DNA of 64,000 bases, taken from Massilia endophytica. Its GTDB lineage: Bacteria > Pseudomonadota > Gammaproteobacteria > Burkholderiales > Burkholderiaceae_D. The DNA lies in contig NZ_CP088952.1 of the NCBI RefSeq assembly GCF_021165955.1, positions 1,054,001-1,118,000 on the forward strand. The letters are read 5' to 3'. Positions 52,860-61,032 of the stretch are shown here, piece by piece. The notes under the pieces are model-generated. The model saw only the letters and a program-made list of their open reading frames with translations. It did not search any database and was not told where the DNA came from. The translations under genes were made by a program, and so were the position numbers. Each line of letters opens with the position of its first letter. Positions within the stretch are counted from its first letter, which is position 1.

Positions 52860-55105
52860 TATTTTCCTCCGGCTGCTCGATATAGGTTTCCCGGGAAGAA
52901 GGTGTCTGGCCGGACGTTCGGGAAGTACCTTGAGCCTGCAAGCACATTCGATACATTTACAGCGCACAACATCGAAGCCGGAGGGGGCAGTGACAAAATT
53001 TTTTCCACCAGCCGCTGCTCTTCAGCCCGAGTCGTTGGCTGGCATGTTCTCTCGCCGTTCGCGTCACTGTGATGACGGAAAAAGTCGCCCAGACTGGCTG
53101 CGTTTCCGTCTACAAAATCACCTGTTCCACCACCATGCGATCTGGCGTACGATCCGCCAGGATCAAACAAGAAGGGACCTCCGTCATCAGCGCCCTGAGA
53201 AAGATAGAGCGCAGCGTGATCCCTCAGTCCATACGAAGTCTTGGTCACCACGACACAGGTTTCGAGGCCATAGAAATCAACGCGTTGGAGCGGATTGCCG
53301 TCGGCATATGCGTACGTGTTGATTGATCCCGCGAGGCCGATTGGGTCGGACTGCACGTAGCTGCCGGTTTGCGGGTTGTAGTCTCGGTTGACGTTGTAGT
53401 ACAGATTGGTTTCGCGGTCATAATACTGGCCAGGGAAACGAGGAGTGTAGGAAAATGTGCCCCCTCCTGGCATCCCTTCGACAGGGGGGCTGACGCCATA
53501 GGGATCGGCGCTATCCCAACGCCAAACAACCTTGCTGGTTTCCGCAGAAATGATCAGACGCGGGGTTTCGATGTGATCTGCATAGATGTAGTGCACGGCT
53601 GGTCGCATCTTGTTTGTGCCCGGCTGCAGAACGGCAACTGGCGTGGTGCCAAGGTAGATCGTTTCCTGAAGCGCCTGGCCCGCCGCATCGTATTCGCCGA
53701 TGAGCAGCGGACCCAATGGGTCATAGACGAAGTGAAGCTTTCCACCTCTGACGACAGATTCGGGGCCGCTCTTGAACACGCGCTCGCCTAAGCCATTGTA
53801 GGTGTAGGTGACTTTGCCAACGCTGGTTGTCGCTGACTGCATACGGCCGCGCGCGTTGTAAATGAAGTTGATGCTGCCGTCGCTGATCAGGTTTCCCGCT
53901 GCGTCGTAGGTGAGCGTTCGCGCGGGTGACGGTCCGCTGGTCGCCAGCAGACGGTTGCTGGCGTTGTCATAGCTGTTCACGTAGGAGTTCGCGCCAAACG
54001 TGGTGCTGATACGATTGCCGCTATCGTCGTAACCGTAGGCCTGGGAGGTGTTCGCGCCGGTGAAATGGACGAGGTGATCAAGACCGTCGTATGCATACGC
54101 CTGGTCAAGCTCAGGCAGAAGCTTTCCCTGCAGACGGTTCTCGTGTTGGGTGCGGACGATTCTTCCCGCCGCGTCATACACGAGCTTGCGGAATACGCCA
54201 TTGCCCATATCGTAGCCAACCATCCGCGCATCCAGATCGTACTCGCGGCTGTAGTGGCGCGCTGCGCCCAGGGCCGAGCTGCCCCATGTCCATGAGCGGA
54301 CTGGGCCGAAGGGCTGGTGGCGGATGTCCTGCAAGAGCGGCACGGCCGTCCCGTCCGGCGTCACGAGCGTCATTTCCGCCAATTGACCTGTGTCGTCATA
54401 GGCGAAGCGAATGGCGTTTCCGCTGGGGTAGCGCATGGAAGTGACTTTGCCCAGTGCGCTGCCCTGAATGCCGTATTCGTAGCGGATGACGAAGGTTCGC
54501 AGGCCAGTGGTTTGCTCCTTGCTCAGCAGCCGCCCTTGCACGTCGTACTGGTAGCGCGTTTGGCCGGATTCATCAGTCATTTTGCTCAGTTGCCCGATTG
54601 CGCCCGGCGATCCGGTGTCGTATTCGAATGTGGTGGCGATGCTGTTCGCGTATTTCGCCTTTGTGAGCCGGTGCAGGGCGTCGTAAGTGAAGCTGGTGAT
54701 TTGTCCGCGCGCGTCTTTCATCTGCACGATGTCACCGGTGGCGTCGACAAGGAAGCTGGTGGAGCCTGTGTCAGGGCTTGCGGTCAGTGTGCGGTCACCT
54801 GTTCCATTGACCGTATAACGCGTCGTTAAGTTCCTTGGGTCGGTTACACCGATCAGTTGGTCCTGCAGATCATAGCTGTAGGAAATGGCAGGTGTCGGAT
54901 TGCCCGCCGCCGGTGATGGAAGAAGCTGCTTCGTCACCCGTCCAAGCTTGTCGAACACTTGTTGCGTGGTCTGGCCCAAAGGGCTGCTGACACGCGTCAG
55001 CTGGCCTTCTCCATCGTATTCATAATGTGTCATGTCCTGGGCTTGAACGACCGGAACGAGCAATGCAGCAGTGCAGGCTGCCAGTCGAATGATGTGGTTT
55101 TTCAT
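52859..55105 (-). CDS. Exported RHS-repeat protein with C-terminal toxin-like domain (second half of a split RHS)
   Basis: A 748-residue protein. A Sec signal peptide (MKNHIIRLAACTAALLVPVV, cleaved after QAQ) is followed by about 20 YD/RHS repeats, the RHS core ending in DPIGL (587-591), and FYGL at 611-614. The last 134 residues differ from the repeats: DHAALYLSQ with His630, FDPGGSY, and MLCAVNVSNVL with Cys714. His before Cys and the DPGGSY box resemble circularly permuted papain-fold (LRAT/NlpC-P60-like) hydrolases or acyltransferases. The start overlaps the stop of the upstream RHS gene (ATGA). No PAAR or VgrG is present. Confidence 0.88.
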   Translation of the reverse strand: MKNHIIRLAACTAALLVPVVQAQDMTHYEYDGEGQLTRVSSPLGQTTQQVFDKLGRVTKQLLPSPAAGNPTPAISYSYDLQDQLIGVTDPRNLTTRYTVNGTGDRTLTASPDTGSTSFLVDATGDIVQMKDARGQITSFTYDALHRLTKAKYANSIATTFEYDTGSPGAIGQLSKMTDESGQTRYQYDVQGRLLSKEQTTGLRTFVIRYEYGIQGSALGKVTSMRYPSGNAIRFAYDDTGQLAEMTLVTPDGTAVPLLQDIRHQPFGPVRSWTWGSSALGAARHYSREYDLDARMVGYDMGNGVFRKLVYDAAGRIVRTQHENRLQGKLLPELDQAYAYDGLDHLVHFTGANTSQAYGYDDSGNRISTTFGANSYVNSYDNASNRLLATSGPSPARTLTYDAAGNLISDGSINFIYNARGRMQSATTSVGKVTYTYNGLGERVFKSGPESVVRGGKLHFVYDPLGPLLIGEYDAAGQALQETIYLGTTPVAVLQPGTNKMRPAVHYIYADHIETPRLIISAETSKVVWRWDSADPYGVSPPVEGMPGGGTFSYTPRFPGQYYDRETNLYYNVNRDYNPQTGSYVQSDPIGLAGSINTYAYADGNPLQRVDFYGLETCVVVTKTSYGLRDHAALYLSQGADDGGPFLFDPGGSYARSHGGGTGDFVDGNAASLGDFFRHHSDANGERTCQPTTRAEEQRLVEKILSLPPPASMLCAVNVSNVLAGSRYFPNVRPDTFFPGNLYRAAGGK

Positions 55106-57450
55106 TTGCTGTTCTCCCTGCTGTCTTGCAAACGGTTGAGGACGTCATACACACGCGTCACTTGCCGTGTCAGCGTTCCGGAGGCGTCGCGCGTTTCCTC
55201 GCGAATACGGTTGCCCATGCTGTCCAGGGTGTATTGGATGGAGTTGCCTTGCTTGTCGGTGATGGCCGTCAGACGCTCCGCCTGGTCGTAGCTGTAGGCG
55301 AGGGAGGACGAGTCAGGCAAATCTACCCTGATCAGTAGGCCAGCGGCGTTGTAGCTGAAGTCTGTCGTCCTGGCCCCAGGCGTTCCAGCTGCGGTGACGT
55401 GACGGGTCAGACGTTGCAAAACGTCGTAGCTCCGCTCGGTCACCGCACCTTGCGGCGTGCGGATTTTGGTGGGCACGCCAGAAGTTGTGTACTCCAGGTA
55501 TTCGGTAACTTGCCCATCAGGATCTGCCACCTTCCACAGGTCGCCCATGGTGTGCGATGGCGAAGTGTCGGCGTAATATTCGTAGCGTGTGGTGTTGCTG
55601 CGCCCTGGGCCGACGAATTCTGCGCTGGATAACATCTGGCCGAAGGCGTTGTAGGTGTAGGTCGTCACGCGGGCAGCACCGTTCGCGGCAGCGGCGAAGC
55701 CCTGGCCTCCGCTTTGGTCGGTCGTTGCTTGTTCGATGCGTTTGCAGATAACCGCTACCGGTGACCCGTCCGGAAGCTTGCCGTTACCTGCACATTGAAG
55801 AATCTTCCCGTCCCGGTCTGGCTGACCGTTGTAAATGTAACTGGTGATCTTGAGTGGTTCGGCGATGCCGGTTTTTACATCCCAAACCGGATGCCAGCGC
55901 GTCGATATCTTGCGTTGGCCGGCACTGGGCGCGACGCTGGCAGCAGGACAGCGCTCGGTATCATTCAGGCCTTCGACACGGGTTATTTCAAGGCCGCGCG
56001 TGGCGTGGTTGGCGAAGCAGGTTTTCTGGCCGTTGAACTTGACAAGGCTGACAAGGTTTCCTTCGAGGTCGTAAGTGAACTTGCGAGCCGCCGGGGCGCA
56101 GCCAGATCCACCAGGCTGGCTGATCTCGGTAATCCGGTCACGCCAGTTAACTTCATCGTAGGTATAGGTACGCACGGCTCCCAGTGGATCGGTTACCACC
56201 GTGCTGGACCAATTGGGGTAGGCAAAGGTGAAGCGATAGGCCCCGCCCGCATGTTCCGAGCTGAGAACCCGTCCTTCATCGTCATAGCTGAATTGGGCGA
56301 ACTGCACACCGGGCTCGTGCTCGATGCCGGAGAGTAGAAAGCGACTCTGCCATGTTGAGCCATCGAGGTAGTGATAGCGGGTGCTGGCCAGTTCCTGTTT
56401 GTCAGCACTTTGTCTCGATACGGAACGCAGCCTGTACAGATTGCGCAGTTGTGTTTCACCGCCAACTGCCTCGTGTTCGTAAGCTGAGATGCTGGTAGCA
56501 TTCTGAATCGTTGCGAGATTGCCTTCGGCAGTCCACCTCAGATCGACGGTTCGGTTGAACGTATCCATGATCTGGGACAGCCGGTTGCTTTGGTCGTAGG
56601 CATAGCTGATTTCCATGCCAGCCGAAGTGTGCGAGCTCGTCAGCCTGAATTCGTTGTCTACCTTCTCGTAGACATCCAGCATGCCATCCGGCTGCAGATG
56701 AGCCCATTTTGCGTGGTCGGAACTGAGCGGCTTCAGTACGCCGCCAGACGTTGCGGACCGGTAGTTATCTGCCTCTGGTTTGTACACGTCTGTATTCCCA
56801 TAGCTATCCGTAATCGTGATCGTAGACGGACGAGATGCCGAGGCTGGCTGCGTCACGTCGAAGCCCCGATCAAAAGAAAAGGACCATAGCTGATGTCCCG
56901 CAGAACCGGGCATTGCCTCCCTAATGGATCGATAGGAGCGCACGATGCGGTGGAGAGCTGATGGTCCCCAGAGAAAATCGACCGCGTCCTCTACCTTTGC
57001 TCCCAGGGTTACCGAAACTGGGTTCCCAACGGTATAGGACGGATCATTCGACGAGCAAGCCGGCGGCTTCTTGGGTTGACGGCGGACGGGACGGGTGCAT
57101 ACGCCCGGCCACGCTGGAATTTTTCCCCCGGAGCAGTGAAGGGATGTAGATAAGCGAAAGGTAGTGCCAGTCAAGGCCAGGCGATACGTGCAGTCGTAAA
57201 TCAGACCGCTCCAGACACCGCTGATCAGAGCCGGTGCCGCGTAAAGAAATTCGTCCTTTAGTATCCGGTCTATCCGCCGACATGCTTCCTCAGGCGTTGG
57301 AGCGGTGGAAAACAGAGGCCAGGCATAAAGCCAACCGTCTGCATCCTCCTGTGCGCGGCAGCCGGAAAACGGTTGAAGCCAGAGAAACACAAGAACCGCG
57401 GCGGCACGACGTCCTGCGTTTGTACCGACCTGTCGAGTAAAGCACTGCAT
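55102..57450 (-). CDS. Exported RHS-repeat protein with DUF6531 (first half of a split RHS)
   Basis: A 782-residue protein. The N-terminus (RRAAAVLVFLWLQPFSGC) is a probable Sec or lipoprotein signal. A Cys-containing region follows (about 30-140), then DUF6531 near residue 145 (NPVSVTLGAKVEDAVDF, GPSALHRIVRSYRS) and numerous YD repeats to the C-terminus (SYDQAERLTAITDKQGN). It has no RHS core and no toxin, and stops after the repeats where the next gene begins with an ATGA overlap. The two proteins together have the content of one normal RHS protein. The start at 57450 follows GGAGG. Confidence 0.87.
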   Translation of the reverse strand: MQCFTRQVGTNAGRRAAAVLVFLWLQPFSGCRAQEDADGWLYAWPLFSTAPTPEEACRRIDRILKDEFLYAAPALISGVWSGLIYDCTYRLALTGTTFRLSTSLHCSGGKIPAWPGVCTRPVRRQPKKPPACSSNDPSYTVGNPVSVTLGAKVEDAVDFLWGPSALHRIVRSYRSIREAMPGSAGHQLWSFSFDRGFDVTQPASASRPSTITITDSYGNTDVYKPEADNYRSATSGGVLKPLSSDHAKWAHLQPDGMLDVYEKVDNEFRLTSSHTSAGMEISYAYDQSNRLSQIMDTFNRTVDLRWTAEGNLATIQNATSISAYEHEAVGGETQLRNLYRLRSVSRQSADKQELASTRYHYLDGSTWQSRFLLSGIEHEPGVQFAQFSYDDEGRVLSSEHAGGAYRFTFAYPNWSSTVVTDPLGAVRTYTYDEVNWRDRITEISQPGGSGCAPAARKFTYDLEGNLVSLVKFNGQKTCFANHATRGLEITRVEGLNDTERCPAASVAPSAGQRKISTRWHPVWDVKTGIAEPLKITSYIYNGQPDRDGKILQCAGNGKLPDGSPVAVICKRIEQATTDQSGGQGFAAAANGAARVTTYTYNAFGQMLSSAEFVGPGRSNTTRYEYYADTSPSHTMGDLWKVADPDGQVTEYLEYTTSGVPTKIRTPQGAVTERSYDVLQRLTRHVTAAGTPGARTTDFSYNAAGLLIRVDLPDSSSLAYSYDQAERLTAITDKQGNSIQYTLDSMGNRIREETRDASGTLTRQVTRVYDVLNRLQDSRENSK

Positions 57451-57679
57451 GGAAGCCTCCACGTCTTGGATTTGCATATCCTGATGCTAAGGGGAGGGGT
57501 AGGCACGTTCTCTGCTGAACCGCAGCCGGAAATTGTTAAAAAAATACTAAAGTTGGCGTTGCGTCAATAAGTTGAATAAATGACATTAGCTCTGCAGAAT
57601 GGCAGAAAAATTGGGAGGAATGACCAGGGATTGGGATGCGCGCTACAATGGCTCACGCGTTTTTCCCGTGGGGAGCGAA

Positions 57680-58834
57680 ATGACGAGGACCCTGAACCGC
57701 CTGAATCCCGCCGGCTTGCGCGTCGTGCTCGTGCTGCAGGGCGGCGGCGCCCTGGGCGCCTACCAGGCGGGCGTCTACCACGCCCTGCATGAGCATGGCT
57801 TGGCGCCGGACTGGATCGTCGGCACCTCGATCGGCGCCATCAATGGCGCGCTGCTGGCGGGCAACCGCCCGGCCGACCGGCTGCAGCGCATCAAGGCCTT
57901 CTGGGACCGCGTGTCCCAGCATAACGGCATCGACATGACCCACCTGAGCGAGCAGCAGCGGCGCCACAATGTGGGACTGTCCACCTGGGATGCGCTGCTG
58001 CGCGGCATTCCTGGCTTCTTCCGCCCCCGTGCCTTCCATCCCTTCGCCATGGGCCTGCCGGTGGAGCCGGAGCAGGCGAGTTTCTATTCGACCGAGGAGC
58101 TGGCGGCCACGCTCAAGGAACTGGTGGATTTCGACTACCTGAACGGCCCGGAAGGCATGCGGCTGACCGTCAATGCCCTGCGCGTGAAATGCGGCAGCCT
58201 GCGCAGCTTCGACAGCCAGGACGGCAAGCTGTGCGCCGACCATATCCGCGCCAGCGGCGCCTTGCCCCCGGGCTTCCCGCCGGTGCGCATCGACGGCGAC
58301 CTGTACTGGGATGGGGGCCTGTATTCGAACACGCCGCTGGAGACCGTGCTGGCCGACCGCAGCAATGCCGATACCCTGTGCTTCATGGTGGACCTGTGGG
58401 CCGCGGAAGGCCCCGAGCCCACCACGCTGGAGGAGGTGCAGACGCGCCAGAAGGATGTCACCTTCGCCTCGCGCTCACGGCGCCATCTGGCCGATTACGT
58501 GGCCACGCGCGAGATGCAGCAGAAGCTGCGCGACCTGTATGCCGAACTGCCGGACCGGAACCGGAGCGCCCAGGCCGCGCGCGAGCTCGACGCCATGGGC
58601 TGCGGCAGCACCCTGCACGTGGTGCGCCTGCCTTACGCGGGCCACGACTGGCATATGCCCATGAAGGACATCAATTTCTCCAAGGGCTCCATCGAATGGC
58701 GCTGGGACCAGGGCTACCGCGATGCCACGCGCGCCATCGAGGCGGCGGGCTGGCTGGCCGCCGTCACCGAGGACACGCCGCTCGTGGTCCACGAGCTGCC
58801 GCCCCTGCAACAGCGGTCCGGGAAGGCCGCCTAG
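57680..58834 (+). CDS. Patatin-like phospholipase
   Basis: Serine hydrolase of 384 residues with a Ser-Asp dyad. The glycine-rich oxyanion loop LQGGGALGAYQAG, nucleophile elbow GTSIG, and Asp box WDGG are all present. It is likely cytoplasmic or peripheral, hydrolysing phospholipids or acyl esters; a DUF3734-like C-terminal extension (residues 290-370) with KDINFSKGSIEWRWDQGY is visible. The start at 57680 follows GGGGAG; extension to 57599 lacks support. It overlaps by four bases the next, convergent gene. Confidence 0.92.
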   Translation: MTRTLNRLNPAGLRVVLVLQGGGALGAYQAGVYHALHEHGLAPDWIVGTSIGAINGALLAGNRPADRLQRIKAFWDRVSQHNGIDMTHLSEQQRRHNVGLSTWDALLRGIPGFFRPRAFHPFAMGLPVEPEQASFYSTEELAATLKELVDFDYLNGPEGMRLTVNALRVKCGSLRSFDSQDGKLCADHIRASGALPPGFPPVRIDGDLYWDGGLYSNTPLETVLADRSNADTLCFMVDLWAAEGPEPTTLEEVQTRQKDVTFASRSRRHLADYVATREMQQKLRDLYAELPDRNRSAQAARELDAMGCGSTLHVVRLPYAGHDWHMPMKDINFSKGSIEWRWDQGYRDATRAIEAAGWLAAVTEDTPLVVHELPPLQQRSGKAA

Positions 58835-59190
58835 CGGCCGCTGGTCTCGTAGGCCGAACCCATCTGGTTCGAGGCCGTCACCAGCTCGCGCACATTGGCC
58901 ATGTCTTCCTGGTAGGTGGCGCGCGCCTCGCGCTGGCATTCGCTGCGCTCGGTGCTCGCCATCTGCTTGCATTCCACCATGGCCTCGTTCAGCGCGGCCT
59001 TGATCTCCTTGCGCTTGGTGGCCATCTGGGCCTGCGTGGTGTTGTCGGCCTTCTGCCAGCGCGCAGGTTCGCCGCGCGCGATTTCTTTCGCCTGCTGCTT
59101 GGCCACGGCAGGGGGCGTGGTGTCGGTGCTTTGCGCAAAGCCGGCGCAGCACAGGCTGGCCAGCAGCACGCCGAAGAGTGTCTGTTTCAT
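58831..59190 (-). CDS. Small exported protein of unknown function
   Basis: A 119-residue protein with a signal peptide (MKQTLFGVLLASLCCAGFAQ). The mature part is helical, charged and has Cys in VECKQMAS and SECQREARATYQEDM. It may be a periplasmic coiled coil. GGGAG precedes the ATG. No family recognised. Confidence 0.7.
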   Translation of the reverse strand: MKQTLFGVLLASLCCAGFAQSTDTTPPAVAKQQAKEIARGEPARWQKADNTTQAQMATKRKEIKAALNEAMVECKQMASTERSECQREARATYQEDMANVRELVTASNQMGSAYETSGR

Positions 59191-59210
59191 GATAGCTCCC
59201 GTGAAATAAG

Positions 59211-59232
59211 CAGGGGCGCCGCGGCGCCCCTG
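59211..59232 (-). terminator. Possible terminator of the DUF3309 gene
   Basis: CAGGGGCGCCGCGGCGCCCCTG is a perfect palindrome 7 bases after the DUF3309 stop, followed on the minus strand by CTTATTTC. The T-run is poor. Confidence 0.45.
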
Positions 59233-59238
59233 GATTTC

Positions 59239-59391
59239 CTACAATCTGCCGGTCAGCAGCATGATCAGCAGGACGATCACGATCAGGCCGGCAATGCCGC
59301 TCGGGGCATAGCCCCAGTTTCGGCTGTGGGGCCAGGTTGGCAGCGCCCCGATGAGGACGAGTACCAGAATAATCAAGAGTATGGTGCCCAT
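59239..59391 (-). CDS. DUF3309 tiny membrane protein
   Basis: A 50-residue protein: MGTILLIILVLVLIGALPTW, then PHSRNWGYAPSG, then IAGLIVIVLLIMLLTGRL. The P-T-W-P-x-S-x-x-W-G-Y-x-P-S-G pattern between two hydrophobic helices is the DUF3309 signature, common in Proteobacteria and often near stress genes. Start ATG at 59391, stop TAG at 59239-59241. A GGAG-like AGGAG lies about 6 bases before the start. It is too short for many gene finders. Confidence 0.88.
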   Translation of the reverse strand: MGTILLIILVLVLIGALPTWPHSRNWGYAPSGIAGLIVIVLLIMLLTGRL

Positions 59392-59443
59392 GATGTGCTC
59401 CTAAGTTGGAAGAAAATCCTGTCCCGTCACGGGCCGCGCAGGA

Positions 59444-59887
59444 TCAGTAGCGATACACGCGGCCATCGACCACGCGCACGCGGGTGCCCACGTTCAGGTC
59501 GTAGACATTGTCCTGGTTGATGGTGCGGTAGTCGCCGTTGTCCAGGCGTACCGAGATCTGGTACATGTCGTGCGGCATGTTGCGGTTGCGCTCGATGGCA
59601 TTGCCGGCCACGGCGCCGCCAATGGCGCCGGCCGCGGTGGCGGCCGCGCGGCCGCTGCCCGAGCCGACCTGGTTACCAACGAGGGCGCCCACCAGGCCGC
59701 CTGCCACGGCGCCGGCGCCGCTGGTAGCCGGGTCGACCCGCACCACCTGGATATTGTCGATCACCCCGTAGGTGGACGAATCGGCCCGGGTGGAATAGTT
59801 GGTGTCGGTTGGGTAAGTGCTGCTGGCGCAGCCGCTGAGTGCTGCGACGGCAACCATGATGGCTGCCAGTGCTGGGGTGGTCTTCAT
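59444..59887 (-). CDS. Glycine-zipper lipoprotein (SlyB-like)
   Basis: A 147-residue lipoprotein (signal LAAIMVAVAALSGC, lipobox LSGC) with a Rick_17kDa glycine zipper (GAGAVAGGLVGALVGNQVGS, GAIGGAVAGNAIERNRN). The C-terminal beta part ends VRVVDGRVYRY, as in SlyB/PcP proteins. The start at 59887 is preceded by GGAGG. Two palindromic motifs (59943-59957 and 60000-60015) lie in the 188 bases before the divergent gene. Confidence 0.9.
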   Translation of the reverse strand: MKTTPALAAIMVAVAALSGCASSTYPTDTNYSTRADSSTYGVIDNIQVVRVDPATSGAGAVAGGLVGALVGNQVGSGSGRAAATAAGAIGGAVAGNAIERNRNMPHDMYQISVRLDNGDYRTINQDNVYDLNVGTRVRVVDGRVYRY

Positions 59888-59942
59888 AAGATGTCCTCCA
59901 CATTGATGTGACTCCAGCATAGGCAGCACGGCTTGCCCGGTC

Positions 59943-60015
59943 TGTGCGATGCCGCACCTTTTACTGTCGTGCTCGCATTTTCGAGAATAAAGATTTCAAT
60001 GTACGCCAGCGTACA
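59943..60015. promoter_or_regulatory. Two palindromic motifs in a divergent promoter region
   Basis: TGTGCGATGCCGCAC (59943-59957) and TGTACG-CCAG-CGTACA (60000-60015). The first matches 47869, the second matches 42992. They lie 56 to 128 bases from the minus-strand glycine-zipper start and 61 to 133 bases from the plus-strand start at 60076. Confidence 0.5.
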
Positions 60016-60075
60016 GAAAGCGCGGCCCGTCTGCTGGACACTGTGGGATATCGCAAGCCCAAAAGCGGAGTGAAC

Positions 60076-60606
60076 ATGAAGCTGATCCTGACCATGCTGC
60101 TGGCCGCGAGCGCGTCGGCCATGGCGGCGACGCCCGAGGCCAAGGCCCTGTACCAGAACGCGAAGGCGAAAGCGGCCGCCGACTACAAGGTGGCGCGCGC
60201 CGCCTGCGACGGCATCGCGGGCAATCCCAAGGACGTGTGCGTGGCCGAGGCCAAGGCGGCCCGCGTGCGCGCCGAGGCCGACGCCACCGCCCAGTACAAG
60301 AACACGCTGCGCGCCTACACCAAGGCGCGCAAGGATATCGCCGATGCCGACTTCGCGCTGGACAAGACGCGCTGCGACGCCTACACCGGCAACGACAAGG
60401 ATGTCTGCCTGCAGCGCGCCAAGGCCACCCATGTGGCGGCGCTGGCGGACGCCAAGGCCGACAAGAAAGTGATCGAAGCGCGCACCGCCGCGCGCGAAGA
60501 CAAACGGATCGCCGAGTACAAGGTCGCAGCTGAAAAGTGCGATGCATTGGCCGGTACAGCCAAAGACCAGTGCGTCTCGGCTGCGAAGACCCAGTTCGGT
60601 TATTGA
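60076..60606 (+). CDS. Exported coiled-coil protein with three Cys-paired repeats
   Basis: A 176-residue protein with a signal peptide (MKLILTMLLAASASAMAA). The mature part is Lys/Ala-rich and helical. A motif with two Cys about 11 apart occurs three times: ACDGIAGNPKDVCVAEAKA, RCDAYTGNDKDVCLQRAKA and KCDALAGTAKDQCVSAAKT. This suggests three short disulfide-closed turns joined by helices. Function unknown. The start at 60076 follows CGGAG. It is followed by a BON gene in the same direction and has a TGTACG motif 61 bases upstream. Confidence 0.82.
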   Translation: MKLILTMLLAASASAMAATPEAKALYQNAKAKAAADYKVARAACDGIAGNPKDVCVAEAKAARVRAEADATAQYKNTLRAYTKARKDIADADFALDKTRCDAYTGNDKDVCLQRAKATHVAALADAKADKKVIEARTAAREDKRIAEYKVAAEKCDALAGTAKDQCVSAAKTQFGY

Positions 60607-60667
60607 ACCGGCTGGATTTGAACGCTCGTCCTGCGAGCATTTTTGAAAACCAAGAAGGAGATTCGCC

Positions 60668-60982
60668 ATGAAAATCGCGCAGAAAATCGCCACCGCAGTG
60701 TTTACCGCAGCCACCGTCTTCGCCGTCGTGGGCTGCGCCTCGAGCCCATCCAAGGAAGGCACCGGCGAGTACATCGACGACGCCGTGATCACCACCAAGG
60801 TCAAGGCCAGCATCTTCAACGAGCCGACCCTGAAGTCCACCGAAATCAATGTGGAAACCTTCAAGGGCACCGTGCAGCTGAGCGGCTTCGTGGCCCAGCC
60901 CGGCGACATCACCAAGGCCGGCGAGATTGCCCGCGGCGTGAAAGGCGTGCAGGCCGTGAAGAACGACATCCGCGTCAAGTAA
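60668..60982 (+). CDS. BON-domain lipoprotein
   Basis: A 104-residue lipoprotein (lipobox VVGC in ATVFAVVGCASSPSKE). One BON domain: DDAVITTKVKASIFNEPTLK, TVQLSGFVAQPGDI and the end GVKGVQAVKNDIRVK. It is a close layout match to the BON lipoprotein at 45377-45682. AAGGAG lies 6 bases before the ATG. It is probably osmo- or envelope-stress-induced. Confidence 0.92.
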   Translation: MKIAQKIATAVFTAATVFAVVGCASSPSKEGTGEYIDDAVITTKVKASIFNEPTLKSTEINVETFKGTVQLSGFVAQPGDITKAGEIARGVKGVQAVKNDIRVK

Positions 60983-61032
60983 TGGGCGTGGCCGGCGCCC
61001 GCAGCGCGGGCGCCGGCAGTATGTGAGATTGT

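Noticed and set aside
51136..57450. Type VI secretion effector island
   Set aside because: No PAAR, VgrG, Hcp or adaptor genes are in the window, and both RHS halves have N-terminal export signals.
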